Source of the DNA: Peromyscus leucopus
Taxonomy: Eukaryota > Chordata > Mammalia > Rodentia > Cricetidae
Length of the DNA stretch: 64,000 bases
Assembly (NCBI RefSeq): GCF_004664715.2
Contig: NC_051083.1
Location: 100,407,661 to 100,471,660, forward strand
Reading direction: 5' to 3'
Position 1 is the first letter of the stretch; each line of letters opens with the position of its first letter. Made by a program: the position numbers and the translations under genes. The notes under the pieces were generated by a model. It was not told the DNA's origin. It was given only the letters and a program-made list of their open reading frames with translations, and did not search any database. Below, one piece after another: positions 21,506-32,990 of this stretch.

Positions 21506-22999
21506 TTGGGAGAGGCAGGGAGGACAATGATTTCAAAACCCCTCATAGAAAATACTACAAAATGAGAATTGTTACTGAGTCATTTAATACATAAGGGAGA
21601 AAGATGGGGGGGAGATAAACCATTCTAGAAGAGATGACACTTGATCTGGATGTCTGGATGTCCAAGCACATGAAATAATTAAACATTTGTGTGAGGATGT
21701 TTTAGGCAAAGTGGAGAAAATTACACAAGGCAGAAGCATACTTGGGGAGCGTCTCTAAGCAGGCAAGGACTTAATTTTGTAGTCCTTGACTCTGACATGC
21801 AGTTCACTTCCAATCTTGAGTGCATCCTTCACAAAGCACAGCATAAATCAAAACACACTGGAGACAGTGATCGATGGTTTGGAGATGAGTGGAAAGAATG
21901 ATGACCTGTGGGGAGCAGTAATTTATCTACATAATGCTTGAAGAGATTATATAGCCAATGCTAAAAACAGAGGAGGAGGGAAATGTGGTGAACACATCGA
22001 AAGATCATCCCCCTTTTGCTTACTTTTATTTCTTCATTTTCCATAGTATCATCATTTTCCAGACACGCTATGGAAAACTTGTCCACTAAAAAAAATTAAC
22101 AACGACAACAAAAAAAAAACCCAGCTCAAATTATAAAGCTTTGGGCGAGACTGATGTAACTGATGAAATTACCTTTGGTTGGATTTCAGTGACTTGAGAA
22201 GTGGCCTGGATCACTGCCTAGATGGTTGGATTATGTTAGTAACCAGACCAGAAACTTGTAGACCTGGCAATAGGTTCTCTTAAGGGACAAAGCAATTTCA
22301 TATAATTCGAACTCAGTAAAGTGTAGATGTTATGAATGTCAAATTCTTAAACTGAACAGAAAATGATTAATGTGGTAGTGTTAAAAAGCTATAACCTGTG
22401 ACATAGTTGTTTTGTTTCTGGTTTTGTTTTTTTCATCACAAATAAAACAAAAGACTTGAATGGAGAAAGTAATAAAATGGCCTGTGGAATGAATCAGAAG
22501 GCCGTGGGGATATTGTTATGACATCGTACTCTAGCTGATGGACTAATCATATGGAGTTAGCAACCATCTATCAGATATGTTAGGACCAGGTAGCTTGACC
22601 AATTTTCTTTTCAATACCTGTGCCCTCAGGAAGAAAAGAATAAAGCCATCTCTATTTGCAATTATATCTTCAGTGCTGTGAAAGGCCCTGATAGTGGAAA
22701 CAATGGCAAGAGTTGTCCCCTTGACCCAAACATTTGAAAAATGATCATTTTTTTTTCAAAAACTAGTCATAATCATCATGGAACAAGAAGGAAATATGGC
22801 CAGAGAACTGTGAACAGTTTGGTTTAGCATCTAGTAACATCATTGCCCCACGTGACATGGAGTGTCATTTCATGGCTATGCTTACTCTTTCCCCAAATGT
22901 CTTATCAACTGGCTCCCTAAGTATTGTATTTCCTTAAGGAACCATTAGAATATTCATAGAGTTGTTCTTCCAGGAAGCATAAGGTGGAGATCAATGGTT
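21506..22999. other. Largely unassigned, possible weak L2 trace
   Basis: 1.5 kb with no clear repeat. 21630-21760 ('gaagagatgacacttgatct' onward) has a faint antisense L2 look, too weak to call. No gene evidence on either strand. Confidence 0.35.
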
Positions 23000-23216
23000 T
23001 GATTTAATGAAAATTTATTTTGTTTGTTAACTATATGTATGTTTGTGTATGTACAAGTATCTGTGGATGCCTAAGGGTGCAGGAGAAGACATCAGATGTT
23101 CTGGAGCTGGGACTACAGTGGGTTGTGTCACCTAATGTGGGTGCTGGGAACTGAACTTGGATCCTTTGCAAGAGCAGTCCATGCTTTTAATAAATGAATC
23201 ATCTTTCCAGCCACTG
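23000..23216 (-). mobile_element. B2 SINE, antisense
   Basis: 'gtgggtgctgggaactgaac', 'gcaagagcagtccatgcttt' and 'aatcatctttccagcca' are the reverse-complement B2 head. T-rich sequence at the left is the antisense tail. Confidence 0.88.
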
Positions 23217-23277
23217 ATAGTTGGTTTTTAAAAGGTGGAAAGTGACACAAAAATACATTTTTAAAAGTTTGAAAAGT

Positions 23278-23632
23278 GGGGCTGGAGAAATAGCTCATCT
23301 GAGAAAGTGCATGCTGAATAAGCAAGAGGACCTGATTTGGATCCTGAGCACCCACATGGAAAACCTGAGCATGGTGGAGCACACTTTTTAATCCCAACAC
23401 TGGGAAGCAGAGACAAGCAGATCCCTTGGACTTATTGACGTTCATCGTAGCCCAGTCAGTGAGCCCTAAGTCCCTGTAAGACAGAACATCGCAAAACAAA
23501 ACAAAACAAAACAAAAACACAAAACAGTAGCTGGCTCCTGCTGAAAAACAGCAAGTTGACTTCTGGCATCCACATCCAAGCACACATAGGTGAATGTGCA
23601 TCCAGACTCACTGCACGGACACACATGAACAT

Positions 23633-23634
<2 letters not shown>
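23278..23634 (+). mobile_element. B3 SINE
   Basis: tRNA-like head 'ggggctggagaaatagctca' followed by a B1-like middle ('agcatggtggagcacact', 'taatcccaacactgggaagc') and 'gctggctcctgctgaaaaac', the composite organisation of rodent B3. It ends in CA repeats. Confidence 0.8.
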
Positions 23635-23675
<41 letters not shown>

Positions 23676-23692
23676 CACACACATACACACAA
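23635..23692. repeat. (AC)n microsatellite
   Basis: AC tail of the B3 element with a few TG interruptions at the right edge. Confidence 0.96.
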
Positions 23693-23721
23693 AAAAAACT
23701 TATTGAAAAAATTTTAAAAGG

Positions 23722-23910
23722 TTGAAAAGCACCAGGCAATGCTAGTGCACTCCTTTAATCCAAGCACTTGGGGAGCAGAGGCAGACATATCTCTTTGAGT
23801 TCGAGGCCAGCATGGTCTACAGGGTGAGTTCCAGGACAGTCAGGACTACACAGAGAAGCCCTGTCTCGAAAAATAAACAACGACCAAAAAAAAAAAAAAA
23901 AAAAAAAAAA
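23722..23910 (+). mobile_element. B1 SINE with 25-nt A-tail
   Basis: 'tcctttaatccaagcacttg', 'gagttcgaggccagcatggt', 'aagccctgtctcgaaaaata', then a pure A tract at 23886-23910. Low divergence suggests a fairly recent insertion. Confidence 0.92.
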
Positions 23911-24254
23911 GGTTGAAAACTAAGATTTATCCAAATTCACTAAGAATTTCTTTAGTTGTCTAATTTTCTACATTAAATATTTTATTCATGACTGAACATT
24001 CCACCTTCCTCAAATAAGGATATGGTTTTCCATTTGAGATGAAAACAAGACTAGCAGAATCCCTTTGACCGACATCACATTGTGAGAGGACCAGGCAGCC
24101 TTTGTGTAGTGTCAGTGTTTGTTTACAGTCAAGCCCTTATCCACGTGGAAATGGCAGACTTATCTCCTGAGTATCCTCATAGAACATTTCCATGCTTATT
24201 ATTCAGGTATAGGAAGCTACTGCATTTGCCTCAAAAGATGAATATTGTCACTGG

Positions 24255-24380
24255 CCTGGTGGTGTATGTCTGTGATCCCAGCTGGTAAAAAGGCTGAGTC
24301 AGGATCAAGAATTCAAGGTCTGAGTATTCTACAGGGCAAGACCCTGTCTCAAAAGGTTAAAAAAATAAAATAAAATTGAA
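24255..24380 (+). mobile_element. B1-like SINE (old)
   Basis: 'gtggtgtatgtctgtgatcc', 'gaattcaaggtctgagtatt' and 'gcaagaccctgtctcaaaag' with an A-rich tail. Confidence 0.68.
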
Positions 24381-25233
24381 AAGGGCTGGATTGACGGCTA
24401 CAGGCAGAGCTCTTGCTTGGTCTGTGTAAGGACATTTCAAAGAACAGACATGGATTTGATGAGAAATGTGTCACATCTGAAGTTCCAACGTGTTCCTTGA
24501 CTTTCTGGTAGTAGTTATTGCAGTCTCTCAGGCAACACGAAGGGAGTCCATTCCCTCCAGCGGATTCAGGGCTCATAGGTTGGGCTCAGTGCACCCCATT
24601 ACCAGCTTTCATGAGTTCTATTTTTACACAGATAAAATGGTGGCTTGTTGGCTCCAGAGTACAGAATCCTACACACCTGTGCCTTTCTGAACAGTCCTAT
24701 AGTCTCATCGATGTTGCAAAATGGTGAAACATAAAGGTGTTGGTTTCCATTACTCCAACCTGTGGCCTAGCTTTCCAGCATTCCAAGTCACAGCGAATTC
24801 CCAGTGTGCCATGACCACAAAGTAGACATGTTTGATCCAGATGGTAGCCCCGAGGATGGAGTGCTTGGCTACATGCCAGTGGTAGCCATAGAAGAGCAGG
24901 CAATACTTCACTCTAAGATTCCATTGATGCTTGGAGGTACTCATAGACCAATTCTTTACTCAGCTCTACAGGAAAAAAAAAAAGACTTTCCTGGTGGCTA
25001 TTCTCTAGGTGGTTATTTTTTTCATTTCTGTTACTTATCTAAAGGACACCATTTCAGTGCCATCAAACCCAGTATCTCCTAAACAATCTCAAAGGAAATA
25101 TGTGCCATTATGGGTTGAGCATGCCTAAATCCAAAGCATGAAATGCTCCAAATTCTAAAACTTAATGCAGATTTAAAAACAGATGACTCAAGCAAAAAAT
25201 TCCACACCTGACTTTGTGTGAAAGGTTGCAATT
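24381..25233. other. Unassigned, with overlapping short frames on both strands
   Basis: No family recognised. 24.49-25.08 kb holds several 60-90 codon frames on both strands, which could reflect an old retrocopy. Translations of the minus frames gave no family I can name, and stops interrupt every extended frame. Confidence 0.3.
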
Positions 25234-25248
25234 AAAATGAAGATGCAC

Positions 25249-26068
25249 AACTGTCTCGCTTATGCAGGGGGCCTATTCCAGTCCCATGCAGGCTCCACAG
25301 CTGTTGGTCTAAAGTTCATGAATTCCCACGATCTTGGTTCACTTGTCTCTAGATTTTCCCATCAGGATCTTGACCAGCCTTGCTCATAGAATCCCTCTTC
25401 TCTCTCATCTACTGGACTCCTGGAGCTCGACCTGGTGCCCAGCCATGGATCTCTGCACCTTCTTCCATCAGTTACTGGATGAAGGCTCTCTAATGACAGT
25501 TAGGGTATTCACCAATCTGATTACTGGGGTACACCAGTTCAGGCATCCTCTCCACTATTGCTAGTAGTCTAAGGTGGGGTTATCCTTGTGGATTCCTGGG
25601 AACTTCCCTAGCTGCAGGTTTCTCCCTATCCCCATAATGTCTCCCTCTATGAAGATATCTCTTTCATTTCTCCCTCACTCCAACCCTGTTCCAGCTCAAC
25701 CATCCAAATACCATATGTTCTCATTCCCTATTCCTTCCCCTCAATTGCCGCCCCCCAGCCTCCAGGTTACTCAGGAGGTCAGTTTAAGTGACCCCTGGCA
25801 GTGGGATCAAGATATATCTCTGGTGCATGAGCTGGATTTTTGGAGCTCATTGTCTATGGTGGGACACCTTGCACAGCCTTGATGTAGGGGGAAGGGGCCA
25901 ATCTTTATTGACTCCCCATGGGAGGCCTTACCTTTTCAGAGGAGGGGATTGGAGGATGGGTTGGGGGAGAATACTAGGGGAGGAGCCGGAGGAGGGATTA
26001 GAGAGGGATCTGTGGTTGGTATGGAAAATGAATAAAAAATTCTTAATAAAGAAAAAAGCTATTAACAA
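25249..26068. mobile_element. 5'-inverted L1 3'UTR (twin-priming product)
   Basis: 25249-25780 is L1 3'UTR in antisense ('cttccatcagttactggatg', 'accaatctgattactggggt'). 25781-26068 continues the same 3'UTR in sense ('cccctggcagtgggatcaag', 'gggaggccttacc', 'ctgtggttggtatggaaaat') to an A-rich end. The inner breakpoints are nearly adjacent in L1 order. A perfect 15-bp duplication 'aaaatgaagatgcac' flanks it at 25234-25248 and 26069-26083. Frames across it are not genes. Confidence 0.94.
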
Positions 26069-26083
26069 AAAATGAAGATGCAC

Positions 26084-27320
26084 TAAAATATTATAAAAAT
26101 TTAACTCGGGGCTAGTTGTATTAGGTACATATAAAGTTTCAATGAATTTTGGTTGAGATTAGGATGCTAGCATAGCTCATTATGTATTTGCAAATATTCC
26201 CCCTCTGATCCAAAATATTTCTGGTTCCAAGCATTTCCGTAGGTTGCATAATATTCTAACAGTTTATATTTAATTCCAAATAACTTTAATGACTCCCCAA
26301 GACCTTCACAACTACAATCATTAATTTTAGTACAGAACTTTGCAGTGGCCAGTCAAAACAGACACCGAGACATGTAATCGAGTTTCCCACTCTCACACAG
26401 TGGGTTAGCTTGAGGGATATGGCACAAGAGGTTAGAAGCAGGTGGGAAAATCAATGTACCTTAAACAGCAGGAACAGGTGGGAGAAGAGATTTGAAGAAG
26501 ACAATTCTTTAAACCATTAAACCACATAATTCAGAAGTGCAAATAAAAAAGAATGTGGATTGTTGCCTTACAAAAGGCCAAAGTAATGCAAATCAGTAAA
26601 AAGTCGCAGATTTGACTGAAATGCTAAAAATTCAGGGTTTATAGTTGAAAGATTCTTTTTCCTCCTGCCAGTCACACCTAATGATAGTTTGTATGACTAA
26701 AATGTCCTCTTCAAATAGTTAAGCCAGAGTGGGAAGAGTACATTGGGACCACAGTCCCAATCTACACATTATTCCATGTCATGTATATTAGGACTGCTGT
26801 CTCACTAGAGAAAGAGAATAGGGCATGTCCGTTGTGTTCTAAAATGTGATTTGTCACTCTGTGTGAAGAAAGAATGAAAGCCTGTCAAAGGCAACAAATA
26901 GCTTTTAGAAGCACAATATGCTCTTTGGAGAAGTCAAGAACTAAAAGAAATATTAGTGTAATTTCCAAGACCACAATATACAAAGATCTGACTTTTATTT
27001 TCTGAAAGCTTTTCTTGGGGTGTTCAAGTTGTGTTTGCCTCTCCCAATACCATCTGCTATTGTTGACCCTGCAGTATTAGGATCTCTGATATATCATCCT
27101 CAGATGTTATTTATCAAACAGTTAGTAGCACAGTTCTGAAGCTGGGGAGGTCATCTCATAATTTTCTCTACCTTGAAAACACTTCATTCTACTCGAAATA
27201 AGTAAAATGTAACTGTTTCAAAACCAGATGATTGGATCTTTAAAGGGCATGGCCCTTATAGTGTGTACTGCTAGTTATTGAATCTAAGGTCTCTGTGCTC
27301 ATCTTTTATATCTCTGTACT
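26084..27320. other. Repeat-poor unassigned sequence
   Basis: 1.2 kb with no recognised SINE, LINE or LTR, and no open frame of note. It could be unique sequence with diffuse constraint or very old decayed repeats. Confidence 0.4.
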
Positions 27321-27324
27321 TAGT

Positions 27325-27646
27325 AATAGAGCTGGCCACATGACTCAGTCAGTTAGAAGACCTGCTTCACAAATGTGAAGACCTAGATCTAAATTTCCAA
27401 CATCCACATAAAAATCGAGGTGTGGCCATTCTTTCTAAGAACCAGGAACCCCAGTAATGTAGGACCAGAAGAAACAGGATCTCTAGGACTTGTAGGCCAC
27501 CAGCCTAGCTCCAGGTTCAGTGAGGGAGACATCAGTATTCAGGAAATGTGGAAGACAGTGATAGAACAAGACACACAAATTTGTGCTGTGTATATGTATT
27601 TATATACACAGATATGTGCACTGGCATGTCTGCATGTGTGTCTACA
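27325..27646 (+). mobile_element. B3 SINE
   Basis: Head 'gagctggccacatgactcag', then 'aatttccaacatccacataa', 'caccagcctagctccaggtt' and 'agtgatagaacaagacacac', the B3 order. Diverged. Confidence 0.7.
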
Positions 27647-27674
27647 ACACACACACACACACACACACACACAC
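27647..27674. repeat. (AC)n microsatellite
   Basis: Fourteen AC units in the tail of the B3 element. Confidence 0.95.
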
Positions 27675-28494
27675 CTCACATACACACATGCATATACAAT
27701 AAAGCAATATATTCTTGTAAAAGTTTCAAATAATAAATGTATCAAAAGTACATTTTGTATTGAAATAACAAGTTAACAAGTACAAAAGTACATCTCAAAT
27801 ATATTCCCTTCCCTGAATACAGTTCCCCAAGGAAAATGAAGAATAAATTAGGACATGGTTTTGCAGCCCTCTTTCAATATACAGATAGTCACGGTTTTAT
27901 AAATCTCCATATTTTAAGAGAATAAATAAAATAACAGCATTTTAAAATTTGCTTTTCTCACATTATATAACTTGAACATTTTTAACAGTACACTTTTACA
28001 GACTCAATTTATAAGTGAGTATGCTATTGTTTAATAAGATCTCTATTGACCAATGCATAGGTTGTTTATTTGTTTGTTTACCAACATTTGCTATTATGCC
28101 CAGAGGAGCAATGGAATGTCTACATATTTCTATGTAAAAACTACTGCTTCTCTGATTATAAGGGTAGCATATTTCACAATAAAAATGCGGAGAATACAGA
28201 GAACTATAAAGAAGAATTTTTAAAACATCTGAAAGCCTATCACTGAAGAATAAACATTGGCAATACTCTAGTACTATAGTCACCCAGTCTTTCATCTAGG
28301 CAAGAGAATAAAGGGTCAACCGCTGGTGTTTTGCTTTGAGCCTCTAATGGGATAACACACGTGTAAGAGATACTATTAGAAGTTTAATGTTCATATTCCT
28401 TCCTTCTTAAATAAATAAATTAAATTCTGAACTATATCACAATGCTCCACAGCTAAAGGTTAATGTGTCTTCATGCTCTTAAAGATTTGGGGTA
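27675..28494. other. Unassigned AT-rich sequence
   Basis: Parts at 27.92-28.29 kb ('cagtacacttttacagactc', 'aataggttgtt'-like motifs) look like a very old interspersed repeat, but I could not assign it. No gene recognised. Confidence 0.3.
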
Positions 28495-29545
28495 AGCATC
28501 CTGAATGAGGTAACCCAGACCCAGAAAGACACACATGGTATGTACCCACTGATAAGTGGATATTGGCTGTAAAGTAAAAAAAATAAATAAATAAATAAAT
28601 AAAAAAAATAACCAGGTTACAATCCACAACCCAAGAGAAGCTATAAAAAAGAAGGACCCTAAGAGAGACAGGAAGGGAAAATAGTCAAGATCTCCTGAGT
28701 AAACTGGAAGAGTAAAATGGGGGTGAGGGGTATACAGGAGAGGGGATTGAAAATGGTAACATGAGGGATTGAGATGGCCAAGTAGGGGGAGGGACTAAGA
28801 GGGAGCAATGAAAGACATATCTTGATAAATCGAGCCATTATGGGGTTAGAGAGAAACCTGGTATTAGGGAAATTCCCAGGAATCCACAAGGATGACCCCA
28901 GATAATACTCCCAAAAACAATGGAGAGGGTGCCTGAACTGGCCTTCCTCTATAATCAGATTGGGGACTACCCTAACTATCATCATAGAACATATATCAAG
29001 TAACTGATGGAAGCAGATGCAGAGATCCACAGCTAAGCACTGGACCAAGCTCCTGGAGGCCAATCGAAGAGAGGGAGGAGGGATTATATGAGCAAAGGGG
29101 TCAAGATCATGATGGAGAAAACCACAGAGACAGCTGACCTGAGCTAGTGGGAACTCATGGACTCTGGACTGAGAGCTGGGAAGCCCGTATGGGGCCAAAC
29201 TAGGCCCACTGAATGTGGATGACAGTTTTGTGACTTGGTGTGTTTGTAGAGCCACCGGCAGTGGGACGAGGATTTATCCCTAGTGCATGAACTGCCTTTT
29301 TAGAGCCCGTTCCCTATGGTATGATACTTCACTCAACATTAATGCAGGGGGAGGAGCTTGATCCTGCCTCAACTTGGTATGGCAGACCTTGTTGACTCCT
29401 CAAGGGAGGCCTTACTCCCTCTGAGGAGTGGATGGGAGTGGGAGGAAGGGGGAGCAGGAGAAGGGGAGGGAAGGGGAACTGTGGTTGGTATGTAAAATGA
29501 AAAAAAAATAAATAAGTACGTAAATAAATAAATAAATAAATAATA
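28495..29545 (+). mobile_element. L1: ORF2 stop-proximal end plus full 3'UTR
   Basis: Begins near the ORF2 3' end ('gaatgaggtaacccagaccc'), then 'gggaaattcccaggaatcca', 'gtaactgatggaagcagatg', 'gctgacctgagctagtggga', 'agggaggccttactccctct', 'ctgtggttggtatgtaaaat', and an AAAT-rich tail with (AAATA)n. 5'-truncated. It is the sense reference for the antisense copies at 5.7 and 25.2 kb. Confidence 0.94.
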
Positions 29546-29560
29546 AAAAAGAGGAAAAAT

Positions 29561-29740
29561 GGGGCTGGAGAGATGGCTCAGAGGTTAAGAGCACTGCTTG
29601 CTCTTCCAAAGGTCCTGAGTTCAATTCCCAGCAACCACATGGTGGCTGACAACCATCTGTAATGAGATCTGGTGCCTGTGGGGATATGTGCAGACAGAAC
29701 GTTGTATACATAATAAATAAATAAATCTTTATAAAAAAAA
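29561..29740 (+). mobile_element. B2 SINE (young) at the end of the L1 tail
   Basis: Near-consensus head 'ggggctggagagatggctca', B box 'gagttcaattcccagcaacc', 'catggtggctgacaaccatc', A-rich tail with AATAAA. 'aaaaaagaggaaaaat' immediately before the element recurs as 'aaaaaagaggaaaaaat' after its tail, a near-perfect target-site duplication. Confidence 0.96.
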
Positions 29741-29752
29741 AGAGGAAAAAAT

Positions 29753-30365
29753 GAACTTCAGATGTCAACCACATAACTAACTCAGGAGAGCTCGCGATCT
29801 CCTTGACCAACAGTCCTGACAAGATGAGGCAATAGGAACACCAGTACAAGAGGAGCCACAAGAATCCAACCCCATTGCTGTAGTTTGTGAGCACAGTGAC
29901 TCTGGAGCTGTTCTAGGAGGAGATAGAAGTTGAAACTTTCAGGACAGAAGCTTCTTCTTCAGCTCTGTGACCATACATCTCAACCAGGAGATTTTAAGGA
30001 CTTTGTTTTCACTGGATTATGCTAGTGCTTCTGAATGTCATCATACCATCTTATTTGCATACCCCAGAATAAAATGTATTAAGCACTGAGAAATTTTCGC
30101 AGAAAAGCAATTCACTTATCCTATTGGTCAAGATGAAAGGATAACATTTTGAAGTTTTAGCCATTTTTTCTCCGTGTATTCTACCTGTATCTCCCACCTC
30201 TTCATCCTACTGGATAGCTGGCTCTGTACTAATTGTGAGAAGAAATCGATAGGATGAATCAGTGAGCCAATAATCAATAACAGAAAACCATAGAATTAAC
30301 TTGTAAATTCAGGGGTGTAAGGGGTCTAAACCAACACACACAAAAATTCATTAGAAACAGATGAT
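29753..30365. other. Unassigned intergenic sequence
   Basis: No repeat or gene recognised. Confidence 0.4.
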
Positions 30366-30438
30366 ATTTGCTTTAATTTTTTGAAATTATAATATAATTA
30401 CTTTTCTCTTTCTTTCCTCTAACCACTCCCATGCACCC

Positions 30439-30508
<70 letters not shown>

Positions 30509-30725
30509 TCTGCCTCTTTTTCTTTGTTGCTGCATATATACTATGTGTGTGTGCTCATGCCCATGCCCATGCGTTCCTTTCTCTGTATACAGTCTTAACT
30601 GTAAAATACAACCAATCGACATGCCAACATGGAAGAAGGAAAGTTCACAAGACTTCAACCCTAACAAATAAATAGAGACTGAGAGTGGGAGAAGTGATCT
30701 TTCCCAGGGAAGAGCCAATGCCTCC
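30366..30725 (-). mobile_element. L1 3'UTR fragment, antisense, expanded by (TC)31
   Basis: T-rich start 'ctttaattttttgaaattat', 'tctttcctctaaccactccc', and near its right end 'ctttcccagggaagagccaa', which parallels 'ctcttccctgggaaagacta' at 11850 in inverted form. Internal order is not clean, so rearrangement is possible. Confidence 0.55.
30442..30503. repeat. (TC)31 microsatellite
   Basis: Uninterrupted TC, a pure purine/pyrimidine mirror tract. The long arginine-glutamate frame on the opposite strand is an artefact of it. Confidence 0.97.
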
Positions 30726-30749
30726 CCCCACAATTACATTTATTGTTTA

Positions 30750-30840
30750 AGGCATTGTCACTTGATAGCCTGGGCTGGCCTCTAAATTTCAGTCATCCAG
30801 CTTACCTCATAAGTGCTAGGGTTACAGGCATGGATTATCC
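30750..30840 (-). mobile_element. B1 SINE fragment, antisense
   Basis: 'agcctgggctggcctctaaa', 'taagtgctagggttacaggc' are reverse-complement B1 blocks. Confidence 0.7.
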
Positions 30841-30902
30841 AGGCTGTGCAGAAGAACACTAAAATTCATAAAGGGGAAAGGTTGGTTAAGAAGAGACTTG
30901 GT

Positions 30903-31092
30903 GGGGCCGGAGAGATGGCTCAGCGTTTAAGAGCACTGGCTGTTCTTCCAGAGGTTCTGAGTTCAATTCGTAACATCCACATGGTGGCTCACAACTGCCT
31001 GTAACTCCAGTTCCAGAGGCTCCAACACACTCTCACAAACATACATGCAGGTCAAACATCAATGCACATAAAATAAAAATGATAATATTTTT
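30903..31092 (+). mobile_element. B2 SINE
   Basis: Head 'ggggccggagagatggctca', 'gagttcaattcgtaacatcc', 'catggtggctcacaactgcc', tail with 'aaaataaaaatg'. 'aagaagaga' lies on both sides, consistent with a target duplication. Confidence 0.94.
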
Positions 31093-31149
31093 AAAAAAAG
31101 AAGAGAATAGGTCTTTTGGTTTTGTTTTGTGCGGACAGTATTGTGTGCC

Positions 31150-31275
31150 AGCTTATGGTTTCTTTTGTTTTGTTTGAAACAGGGTCTTGCTACATAGCTC
31201 TGGTAGGCCTGAAACTGACCACCATCCTCTCAGCCTCCTAAGTACTGGTATTCAATTCATAAGCATGCACAAGCA
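31150..31275 (-). mobile_element. B1 SINE, antisense
   Basis: T-rich start with TTTTG units, 'gaaacagggtcttgctacat', 'cctcctaagtactggtattc', the antisense B1 order. Confidence 0.72.
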
Positions 31276-31960
31276 AACTACCAAGAGAGGCTTAAAGAGA
31301 CTCAAAGCCCTGTACTTCCTTCCCTGCAGGGAAGGGTGAAGGGATGCACTAAGAGCCCAGAAAGCTATGGGTGTGAGGTGCTTCTTGCCCAGACAGAACT
31401 GTAGTAGTGGTGGCAATTTCCTAAGTCACAGCAGTAGTGGGAAAGGAGCCATGGACTGCTGACCTGAAGGAAACATGCATCAAAAATGAGTATCTCACCA
31501 GTAATCCATTTAGACCTGTGAATAACAATTCCAGGTCTGTCACCTCCTCATTGTTACTCATTCATTGTCCTCCAACACCCAACTACTAAGAGTCAAAAGA
31601 TACTATATTGCCTAGGAGATCCAAGGATCCAAGGACAAAGATTAGTGTGTGTTTTCCACAGTCCTCCCTCCCTGAATCACAATATTCAGGCTCCAAAGCT
31701 TAAATATAGAGGTTATAGGAAATAGCTACATTTTTGTGAATAAAGTCTATGCTTCAGAGATGTTATATCACTTTAAGTGAGAGCTTGCTTATCCTCGCAT
31801 TGTATCTTGCCACGATTTTCTATGATATTCTCAGTGCTTTCCTAAAAAAAAAAAAAAGACGAAATAATCAGGATCCCATACTTATGTAAAGACACATACT
31901 TGAAGAATTGTATTTTAATAATTTTGAATTTCATGTTTTTTAATTAGAATTCAAGGTATT
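31276..31960. other. Unassigned intergenic sequence
   Basis: No repeat or gene recognised. Confidence 0.4.
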
Positions 31961-31979
31961 AAAAATAATCACAGCATTA

Positions 31980-32458
31980 CATCCAGTATCCACTTATGAG
32001 TGAGTACATACCATGTTTGTCCTTCTGAGTCTGGGTTACCTCACTCAGGATGATTATTTTCTAGTTCCATCTATTTGTCTGCAAATTTTGTGATGTCATT
32101 GTTTTTTCTTTGCGGAGTAGTACTCCACTGAGTATATGTACCACATTTTCTTAATCCATTCTTTGGTTGAGGGGCATCTAGGTTGTTTCCAGGTTCTGGC
32201 TATTACAGATAATGCTGCTATGAACATTGTTGAGCATGTGTCCTTGTGGTATGTATGATTAAGCATTCCTTGGGTATATGCCCAAGAGTGTTATAGCTGC
32301 CTCACTGAATGCACCAGGCTCTGCTGGAAGTTAGCTTCTTGTAGGAGAGAATGGGCTGTGGGTTGTCTGGGGGAGGCTGGAGGGGTGGGAGGAGGGAAGA
32401 GGGGAATCTGTGATTGGTATGTAAAATGAATAAAAATATTCTCAATAAAAAAGAAAGT
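31980..32458. mobile_element. Second 5'-inverted L1 (ORF2 end inverted, 3'UTR end sense)
   Basis: 31980 to about 32305 is antisense ORF2 3' end ('gtctgggttacctcactcag', 'gtagtactccactgagtata'). 32306-32458 is sense 3'UTR end ('gggggaggctggaggggtgg', 'ggggaatctgtgattggtat') with an A-rich tail. Flanks 'aaaaataatcacagcatt' (31961) and 'aaaaatgaatcacaacact' (about 32460) are an imperfect target duplication. Confidence 0.88.
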
Positions 32459-32479
32459 AAAAAATGAATCACAACACTT

Positions 32480-32990
32480 TCAAACAAAATGTATTTTTAA
32501 TAAATTCTGCTCCATCCTCTGCCCACCTCCAGTCCCCTGTATCATAATATTTTGACATTAGAGTTTAACCTCAATTCATACATATGGTCTGGACTATACA
32601 ACACTGAACTCTAACACAAGTCAGCTTTGGAATTATGAACTTATCAGCCAGCTCCATCACAAGGTGACGTTATGCAGCCAGGAAGTCTGGTTATTTCAAA
32701 TCTACAAAGAATATCCCTAAGCCACACCTTTCAAAAACATTTTAATACCATCTGAGTCCTTGCTGAACACGGAAGATGGGAAATGGAGTTGCATTCACAA
32801 AGAATGCGTGGAGACTGCCAAGACAGCAAATAATTTCTGGACATTACCCTTATTTGGAAATACCCTAGTTCTAGAACTCTGGCTGTTTAAACAAAAGCAC
32901 CATATCTCTTTTTGAAAACATGTATTTCCAAAATGTGAGAGAATCAAATACTCCGCTACTCAGTTCCCTTGTGATTTACTTGAAAAGAAC
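32480..32990. other. Unassigned intergenic sequence
   Basis: No confident repeat. 32.55-32.75 kb may be a decayed LTR but cannot be assigned. Confidence 0.35.

Noticed and set aside
21600..21760. Antisense L2 fragment
   Set aside because: Only a faint resemblance; below what I can support without a profile search.
24349..25082. Possible processed pseudogene
   Set aside because: Several overlapping short frames, but translations gave no family I can name and there is no poly(A) or duplication that defines an insert.
27920..28290. Ancient interspersed repeat
   Set aside because: Motif resemblance was in inconsistent order, so no family was assigned.
28659..29255. 198-codon minus-strand frame, proline/serine rich
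   Set aside because: Lies entirely in sense L1 3'UTR; equivalent frames appear in the other L1 3'UTR copies.
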